Shown: positions 7,873 to 12,925 of the stretch, piece after piece
Numbering within the stretch: position 1 is the stretch's first letter
Layout: the number at the start of each line of letters is the position of its first letter
Assembly (NCBI GenBank): GCA_003645495.1
Contig: QNFK01000015.1
Location: forward strand, 1 to 12,925
DNA: 12,925 nt
Direction: 5' to 3'
Source: Gammaproteobacteria bacterium
GTDB taxonomy: Bacteria; Pseudomonadota; Gammaproteobacteria; Steroidobacterales; Woeseiaceae
The notes under the pieces: generated by a model
Told to the model about the DNA's origin: nothing
The model's database searches: none
The model's input: only the letters and a program-made list of their open reading frames with translations
Position numbers and translations under genes: made by a program

Positions 7873-10068
7873 TTATTCAATGGACCTTGGCAATGACAGC
7901 GCGATGAGTTCCGCCGGCGACTTGCCATCGGCGACCGTCATGACGATGTATTGCCGGCCATTCACCATATAGGTACTTGGCGGACTGCTCTGTGTCGCCG
8001 GAATAGCGATTTCCGCGATGATTTCGCCAGTCTTTTTGTCGTGTGCCCGAAAAACAGGATCTCCACCGAATCCCTCGCCGGCAAACAGCAGGGTCTTGGT
8101 GACGACAATTCCAGCTCGGGTTTGCTTGCCGGTACGCGGCAGATCTACGCCCCGCAAGGCCGGATTGTTGAGGACCTCTTCCGGAGTATCACCATTGGCA
8201 ATCGACCACAGGTGATCACCGGTTAGCAGGTCGATCGCAGTGATTCGGCCCCAGGGCGGTTTGATAATGGGTAAATCCATTATCCGCAGCTGGTTACTGG
8301 CACCGGCGATATAACGAATATCCGATTCTTCAGGTACATGTTCGAGGGCCAGCAAATTAGTCCGGGATTGTGAGGGTATGAAGATGACGCCGCTTTCCGG
8401 ATCGTATCCGCTGCCTTCAAAATTCGCTCCACCAGTCGAATACGGCGCACTTAATGTTCCGACGGTCCCATCGTCGGCATTCGCCAGCGAGGGTGGTGTG
8501 AACAGGGGCCCGAGCCGCATATTAGAAGTCAAAGCATCGACCGCTCTGCGAATTTCCGGTGTGTAGTCAATCAAGTCGTCCTGCAATATGCCTTGCTGGT
8601 CGAATGGCGCGGGTTTTGTCGGGATCGGTTGGGTCGGCGACGTCCATTCGCCAGGCACATCCGTTTGCGGGACCGGGCGTTCTATGATTGGCCAGACCGG
8701 CTCACCCGTCTGCCGATCGAAGACGTAAGCAAAAGCCTGTTTGGTTGGTTGCACAACCAATTGACGACCATCGGGCAAATCCGTCAACACCGGGGCGGTT
8801 GGCGTATCCCAGTCCCAGATATCGTGATGAATGAGTTGATAGTGCCAGCGTTTCTTGCCGGTCCTGACATCGAGCGCGACCAGGCTGTTCGCGTACAGAT
8901 TCTCACCATGGCGGTCACCGCCATATCGATCGCCCGTCGCGGATTCGATTGGCAAATAAACGAGCCCGAGTTTTTCATCTGCAGACAACGGCGCCCACAC
9001 GCTGGCGTTTCCCGTGTACCGGGCTGAGTCGTCATGCCAGGTTTCGTAGCCAGCTTCGTCAGATTCAGGAATGGTATGGAACGTCCACAGCAATTCACCA
9101 GTACGCGCGTCAAACCCGCGCACGTCTCCCTTAACATTTCTCATTGACGGTGGTCGGAAACTGACCGCATGTGCGGAACCGACAACAATGACATCACCAA
9201 CTATCAGCGGCGGCGCATTCAGACCAATATCGAGTTTCCGGCTGCCAGCCCGGCGCAATCCCTGCGTCAGGTCGACCCAGCCGCCCGCACCAAATTCAGG
9301 ATCCGGCAATCCGGTTGCAGCATTCAGGGAAACGAGAAAATACCCCGGCGTAACCGTGATAACACGTCGTCGACCGTCTTCGCCTTCCCAGTAGCCAACG
9401 CCCATGCCAGAACTCTTGCGCGCAGCTTGCTGGAATCGCTCACCTTCATCGGGTCGCCATAACCAGAGCAATTGCCCCGTCTGCGCGTCCAACGAAACAA
9501 TGTTGCGTGTTGTCCCGGCACCGAGGAACAACTGGCCATGACGCATAATCGGATTTGATACGTTGCGAATTTCCGCTAGCGGGCCGATATTGCCAGCCTT
9601 CCAGCGCCAGGCGATTTCCAATTGATTTGCGTTATCCGCAGTGATCTGGTCAGCGGGCGAATAACGATTTGCGTTCAGCTCACCATGTGTAGTGCTCCAG
9701 GGAATTTCTTCTGGTTGCGATGCAGAGGCTGATCTCAGCTGCACGACGAATCTGTCAAGCGAGCCAATCGTCAACGCCTCGCCCGCTCGCTGTACACCGG
9801 CAACTGCAAACATGTATTCGAGTAATGTGAGGTAGTCAGAATCCGCCAACGACCCAGGCGCCTCACCCGGCATCGTGGACCTGGTCCGCTCAAACAACAG
9901 GTTCGCAGTTCGTCCGGCCCAGTCGTTGCGAACGCGTTTCTCGATCTCGGCAGTTGTGTGGCAGCGCGAACAATGTGCACCGAAGAGTTGCTCGCCACTC
10001 TCCGCGGCCGGCAAGAAAGTGGGCGCCAGCAGATAGAACAGGACCAGCGAATTTCTGAGTACTTTCAT
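7873..10068 (-). CDS. Exported PQQ-dependent dehydrogenase with N-terminal cytochrome c domain
   Basis: This encodes 731 residues from an ATG at 10066-10068, chosen because a signal peptide (about 1-22, ending PAA) follows. Upstream in-frame codons to 10212 would add 48 polar residues. A cytochrome c domain comes first: CSRCH (C33, C36, H37) binds haem covalently and M66 (STMPGE) is the likely axial ligand. From about 120 to the end lies an eight-bladed quinoprotein propeller, with W-docking style repeats (DAQTGQLLWLW, DARTGELLWTF, DVRTGKKRWHY). HHDIWDWD (D416) and PTKQAFAYVFD (K443) match the catalytic Asp and PQQ-contacting Lys regions of glucose/alcohol quinoproteins. It lacks the N-terminal membrane helices of membrane glucose dehydrogenase. 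It should oxidise an alcohol, sugar or aldehyde in the periplasm and pass electrons through its own haem to the respiratory chain. It is the first gene of the operon. The substrate is unknown. Confidence 0.92.
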   Translation of the reverse strand: MKVLRNSLVLFYLLAPTFLPAAESGEQLFGAHCSRCHTTAEIEKRVRNDWAGRTANLLFERTRSTMPGEAPGSLADSDYLTLLEYMFAVAGVQRAGEALTIGSLDRFVVQLRSASASQPEEIPWSTTHGELNANRYSPADQITADNANQLEIAWRWKAGNIGPLAEIRNVSNPIMRHGQLFLGAGTTRNIVSLDAQTGQLLWLWRPDEGERFQQAARKSSGMGVGYWEGEDGRRRVITVTPGYFLVSLNAATGLPDPEFGAGGWVDLTQGLRRAGSRKLDIGLNAPPLIVGDVIVVGSAHAVSFRPPSMRNVKGDVRGFDARTGELLWTFHTIPESDEAGYETWHDDSARYTGNASVWAPLSADEKLGLVYLPIESATGDRYGGDRHGENLYANSLVALDVRTGKKRWHYQLIHHDIWDWDTPTAPVLTDLPDGRQLVVQPTKQAFAYVFDRQTGEPVWPIIERPVPQTDVPGEWTSPTQPIPTKPAPFDQQGILQDDLIDYTPEIRRAVDALTSNMRLGPLFTPPSLANADDGTVGTLSAPYSTGGANFEGSGYDPESGVIFIPSQSRTNLLALEHVPEESDIRYIAGASNQLRIMDLPIIKPPWGRITAIDLLTGDHLWSIANGDTPEEVLNNPALRGVDLPRTGKQTRAGIVVTKTLLFAGEGFGGDPVFRAHDKKTGEIIAEIAIPATQSSPPSTYMVNGRQYIVMTVADGKSPAELIALSLPRSIE

Positions 10069-10072
10069 GCTG

Positions 10073-10081
10073 CCCCCCCCC
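10073..10081 (-). repeat. Homopolymer G9 (coding strand) in the ribosome binding region of the dehydrogenase gene
   Basis: Nine consecutive C on the plus strand read as G9 on the coding strand and end four bases before the dehydrogenase ATG. No separate AGGAGG-like motif is seen, so the G run, pairing partly by wobble with the 16S tail, may be the Shine-Dalgarno sequence. Such tracts are prone to slippage and to sequencing error. Confidence 0.7.
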
Positions 10082-10093
10082 GGGACCCTTTTC

Positions 10094-10110
10094 TTTGAGC
10101 CTAACTCAAA
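10094..10110. promoter_or_regulatory. Perfect 6-base inverted repeat upstream of the dehydrogenase operon
   Basis: TTTGAG and CTCAAA are separated by five bases, 26 bases upstream of the dehydrogenase ATG. This could be an operator half-site pair or a 5' leader hairpin. It is short and could be chance. Confidence 0.3.
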
Positions 10111-10245
10111 CCAGGGCTGCTCGCATCCGCACAGGTGGTTTCGCCTGTCATTACAAGTTCGCATACGTCGAACCAATCGGCCAGTAGCTGCGGTATCATG
10201 TCCGGATTCCAATAAGACTCGCTAACCATCTTCGAGGGGGAGATT

Positions 10246-11859
10246 ATGCAGCGTTTTCCACTATTCGTTTCTTCTGTCATCTTGTTTGCCAGCGCATGGG
10301 CATTCGCCCAGGACGAGGCCATCGATGTCGAGGGCCCGCCGCCCGAGTTGACAGGCCTTAAAGCTGAAGCCGTTCAGATAGTCGGTGACAAGCAAAAGCT
10401 GACTCAGGAAATTGTCGACAGCCTGTTTTCGTTTTCGGAGCTGGGCTTTCAGGAATTTGAAACGCAGCGCTATGTAACCGAGCTCCTCGAGGAAAACGGC
10501 TTCACCGTAGAACGCGGCGTCTCGGGTATACCCAGCGCGTGGTGGGCGAGTTGGGGAAGCGGCAAGCCGGTTATCGCGCTCGGTTCGGATGTCGATGGCA
10601 TTCCGAAATCTTCGCAGATGCCGGGCGTCGCCTATCGCCAGCCGATGATCGAGGGTGCACCGGGTCACGGCGAGGGACATAACTCCGGGCAGGCGGTGAA
10701 CATTACCGCGGCACTGGCGGTTAAAGAAATCATGGAGCGGGAAAACCTGCCGGGTACGATCGTGCTCTGGCCAGGTATAGCCGAAGAGCTGGTTGCGACC
10801 AAGGCCTGGTTTACGAGAGACGGGCGATTCGAAGGTGTAGATGCTGTCCTGTTCACGCATGTATCCGATAACCTGGATGTCAGCTGGGGTTTGCCACGTG
10901 GCACCGGCCTGGTTTCGGTGGAATATACTTTTGATGGCATTGCAGCGCACGGCGCCGGCGATCCGTGGAAAGGTCGTAGTGCTCTGGACGCGGTTGAATT
11001 AATGAATGTCGGCTGGAACTACAAGCGCGAACATCTGCATCCTTTGCAGCGCTCACACTACGTCATCGTCGATGGCGGTGATCAGCCTAATGTTGTGCCG
11101 TCCACAGCGACCGTCTGGTACTTCATCCGCGAGATTACCGCGGAAGGAATTCAGGAGCACTTTGACTCATTGCAACAAATTGCTGAAGGCGCAGCGATGA
11201 TGACCGGCACGACAGTTTCACGCCGTATCGTCGGTACTGCCTATCCTCGTCATTTCAACAAACCCATAGCACTCGCAATGGGCGATAACATGCAGGCGGT
11301 CGGATTGCCGGAATGGTCTGAAGATGATCAGACCTATGCGCGGGCTCTGCAGGAATTAATGAACGCCGACGAAATCACTGGCCTGCCAACAGAGATCGAA
11401 GGTATTGCAGAACCTACTGAGGACCCTGTGTCGGGCGGTTCAGATGATATCGGCGACGTGTCATGGAATGTGCCAACCGTAACCCTTGGCTTCCCAGCGA
11501 ACGTCGATGGCCTGCAGTTTCATCATTGGTCGAGCAGCATGGCGATGGCAACCCCTATTGCACACAAAGGCTCGACAAACGGTGCGAAGGTTCTGGCCGC
11601 GACGATGATGGACCTGATCCAGAATGAAGCATTGCTTGACGATGCCTGGAAATATTTCCGTGAAGTGCAGACGGTCGACAGCACATACACACCGTTTATT
11701 ACTGACGAGGATATGCCGGCGATCGAGAAGAACGCTGCGATAATGGCGCAGTTTCGTGAACGACAGAGGGAATTTTACTACGACCCCGACAAATACGATA
11801 CGTATCTTGAACAGCTGGGTATCGACTATCCACAACTGACGAAACCGGACGGCGAGTAG
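10246..11859 (+). CDS. Exported M20D/AbgB-type amidohydrolase
   Basis: This encodes 537 residues from an ATG at 10246, with a strong GAGGGGGAG ribosome binding site about 5 bases upstream. A signal peptide spans about residues 1-21 (ending AFA). The catalytic domain carries SELGFQEFET (64-73, the substrate-side motif of M20D enzymes), GSDVDGIP (113-120), GHGEGHNSG (140-148), GIAEE (177-181) and TH (H205). A dimerisation-domain histidine, H235 (AAHGAGDPWKGRSALDA), and a late FHHWS motif follow. M20D members cleave amide bonds of N-acyl amino acids, aminobenzoyl-glutamate or similar compounds using two metal ions. The usual metal Cys of GH-x-CGH is Glu143 here. The last 80 or so residues extend beyond the usual family end. 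It precedes the ureohydrolase homologue by about 40 bases, suggesting co-transcription. The substrate is unknown. Confidence 0.9.
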   Translation: MQRFPLFVSSVILFASAWAFAQDEAIDVEGPPPELTGLKAEAVQIVGDKQKLTQEIVDSLFSFSELGFQEFETQRYVTELLEENGFTVERGVSGIPSAWWASWGSGKPVIALGSDVDGIPKSSQMPGVAYRQPMIEGAPGHGEGHNSGQAVNITAALAVKEIMERENLPGTIVLWPGIAEELVATKAWFTRDGRFEGVDAVLFTHVSDNLDVSWGLPRGTGLVSVEYTFDGIAAHGAGDPWKGRSALDAVELMNVGWNYKREHLHPLQRSHYVIVDGGDQPNVVPSTATVWYFIREITAEGIQEHFDSLQQIAEGAAMMTGTTVSRRIVGTAYPRHFNKPIALAMGDNMQAVGLPEWSEDDQTYARALQELMNADEITGLPTEIEGIAEPTEDPVSGGSDDIGDVSWNVPTVTLGFPANVDGLQFHHWSSSMAMATPIAHKGSTNGAKVLAATMMDLIQNEALLDDAWKYFREVQTVDSTYTPFITDEDMPAIEKNAAIMAQFRERQREFYYDPDKYDTYLEQLGIDYPQLTKPDGE

Positions 11860-11899
11860 GGCCGGTAATATCTTCGAAAGATTTGCAGAGGATTTGATA

Positions 11900-12862
11900 G
11901 TGAAAATTAATCAATTGTTTCTGGCCGCCATATTGAGCGCCAGCTTGCCGCTTGCAGCGCATGCAGCGGTAAAAGTCGACGTCATCAAAAACCCGTACAG
12001 CGGCGCACGCAATTCGCCGGAATTGTCGACCAATCCCGACTATATCCACGCTGCAGGTCTTGAACGGCTGATTAGCGAGTGGGGTGGCGAACTGATTCGA
12101 CCCATTCAGGACATTCGACTGAACGCGGAACAGGAACGCCAGTATGGCGAGTGGAATCGCATGGCACTGGCGAATGCGAACTTTGCCGATGTTGTTCGTG
12201 AAGGATTACAGGACGATCTGATCACGATTGGTCTTGAAGCGAACTGTAACGACTTGCTCGGCATGCTTTCAGGTCTCAAATACGATTCCGATGGCAATGC
12301 ACGGCGCGTTGGACTCGTCTTTATTGACGCACACGGGGATTTCAATATTCCGGAAACCACCCTATCCGGCATGCTCGGTGGTATGCCTGTAGCAATTGCC
12401 GCGGGGCATGCGCTGCACAATGTTCGCAAGACCACCGGACTTGAAGAGCCCTTGCCAATGAGCGATATCGTTTGGGGCGGCGTACGCGACCTGGATCCAC
12501 TCGAGGCCGATCGATTTAAGGAATACGAAGTCCAGCAATTTTCTGTACAGGATGTTCGTGAGCTTTCCGCCAATTTGAAAAAACAGATGGATGATCTGGC
12601 TGACAGGGTTGATGTTGTTTACGTGCACATCGATATGGATGTTCTTGATCCGGCGGAGGTGCCCGGACACAACCTGACGGTAGCTGATGGGCCGAGCAGC
12701 AAGGATTTGGCCGCAGCAATGACATTAATGTTCGAGAATCCGAAGACGGTTGCTCTCGGCATTGCGTCCACACCTTCATTCAACCTGGATCCTGACGGCG
12801 TAAGCCGGCAGGCAGCATTGAATCTGATCGAAGGCGCTATCAAGGGCGCGCAGGCTCGGTAG
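11900..12862 (+). CDS. Exported ureohydrolase (arginase/agmatinase superfamily) homologue with altered active site
   Basis: This encodes 320 residues from a GTG at 11900-11902, chosen because AGAGGA lies 7 bases upstream; a TTG at 11894 would sit too close to it. A signal peptide covers about residues 1-23 (ending AHA), which is unusual for an arginase-fold enzyme. Metal-ligand motifs are DAHGD (D143, H145, D147) and HIDMDVLDP (D245, D247), matching five of the six manganese ligands. The first ligand motif, GGDHS in arginases, reads EANCN, with C116 replacing His. The proton-shuttling His before the G-[QM]-PV motif is G160. The guanidinium-binding Glu near the C-terminus is absent (ASTPSF). 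The fold is certain, but arginase or agmatinase activity is doubtful. It probably forms an operon with the amidohydrolase upstream. Confidence 0.85.
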   Translation: MKINQLFLAAILSASLPLAAHAAVKVDVIKNPYSGARNSPELSTNPDYIHAAGLERLISEWGGELIRPIQDIRLNAEQERQYGEWNRMALANANFADVVREGLQDDLITIGLEANCNDLLGMLSGLKYDSDGNARRVGLVFIDAHGDFNIPETTLSGMLGGMPVAIAAGHALHNVRKTTGLEEPLPMSDIVWGGVRDLDPLEADRFKEYEVQQFSVQDVRELSANLKKQMDDLADRVDVVYVHIDMDVLDPAEVPGHNLTVADGPSSKDLAAAMTLMFENPKTVALGIASTPSFNLDPDGVSRQAALNLIEGAIKGAQAR

Positions 12863-12871
12863 AGAATCGGT

Positions 12872-12925
12872 TTGAATAAATTGAAGTTATTTGTGATTGC
12901 GGGTCTTTTGCTGCCGTTGACCACG
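12872..12925 (+). CDS. Start of a further exported protein, cut by window edge
   Basis: From a TTG at 12872, ten bases after the ureohydrolase stop, 18 codons stay open to the window end and encode MNKLKLFVIAGLLLPLTT. That is a charged N-terminus followed by a hydrophobic core, as in a signal peptide. A weak GAGA lies about 7 bases upstream. It is probably the third gene of the plus-strand unit. The product cannot be identified from so short a piece, and a start further downstream is possible. Confidence 0.5.
   Translation, partial: MNKLKLFVIAGLLLPLTT

Larger units (their letters stand above)
10069..10245. promoter_or_regulatory. Divergent intergenic region between the dehydrogenase operon and the amidohydrolase gene
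   Basis: These 177 bases must contain the promoters of both divergent units. I could not assign a convincing -35/-10 pair on either strand. The best plus-strand -10-like element is TATCAT at 10194-10199, with no good -35. The region also holds a six-base inverted repeat and the G9 tract, listed separately. Confidence 0.45.

Noticed and set aside
10069..10212. Longer start for the quinoprotein dehydrogenase at 10212
   Set aside because: It would put 48 polar residues before an obvious signal peptide and read through the G9 tract.
10101..10322. Minus-strand 73-codon frame across the divergent intergenic region
   Set aside because: It overlaps the amidohydrolase start and its promoter region, has no visible ribosome binding site or recognisable domain.
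10261..10950. Long minus-strand open frame of 229 codons opposite the amidohydrolase
   Set aside because: It is antisense to a gene with clear family motifs, and its composition is that of a shadow frame.
11870..11882. Five-base hairpin ATCTT-CGA-AAGAT between the amidohydrolase and ureohydrolase genes
   Set aside because: The stem is short and AT-rich with no T run, and the genes appear co-transcribed.

Overview
The window is densely coding bacterial DNA of moderate GC content (about half, by eye). It contains eight complete genes with well-supported starts, one complete gene with an uncertain start, and two partial genes at the window edges. Nearly every product carries an N-terminal signal peptide, so most of the encoded enzymes should act in the periplasm or outside the cell. 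A PQQ- and haem c-dependent dehydrogenase plus many exported metallo-hydrolases fits a Gram-negative heterotroph, most likely a proteobacterium. A marine or sediment gammaproteobacterium that degrades proteins and amides is plausible. This assignment is inference from gene content; there is no rRNA or other taxonomic marker here.

Left part, 1-2889, minus strand: a two-gene unit with an exported M24 (Xaa-Pro aminopeptidase-like) protein upstream and, 12 bases later, an exported M28 zinc aminopeptidase that runs off the left edge. A small exported lipocalin-like protein (3031-3495, plus) is divergent from this pair.

Middle, 3624-10068, minus strand: five closely spaced genes that look like one operon. 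In transcription order they encode an exported quinoprotein dehydrogenase with an N-terminal cytochrome c domain, an exported metallo-beta-lactamase-fold hydrolase, an exported DUF3500 protein, an exported TraB/ChaN-like protein, and a major facilitator superfamily transporter whose start codon is not obvious. A run of nine G residues (coding strand) lies just upstream of the first gene, and a small hairpin covers the ribosome binding site of the DUF3500 gene.

Right part, 10246-12925, plus strand, divergent from the operon: an exported M20D/AbgB-type amidohydrolase, an exported ureohydrolase (arginase-fold) homologue, and the first codons of a further signal-peptide-bearing gene. The ureohydrolase keeps most metal ligands but has lost residues used for guanidino-substrate catalysis in true arginases.

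Together, the divergent clusters look like a scavenging locus. Exported amidases and peptidases would trim small N-containing molecules, a periplasmic quinoprotein would oxidise an alcohol, sugar or aldehyde, and an MFS carrier would move a substrate or product across the inner membrane. The actual substrate cannot be read from the sequence. I saw no mobile elements, CRISPR arrays, tRNAs, rRNAs or convincing rho-independent terminators.
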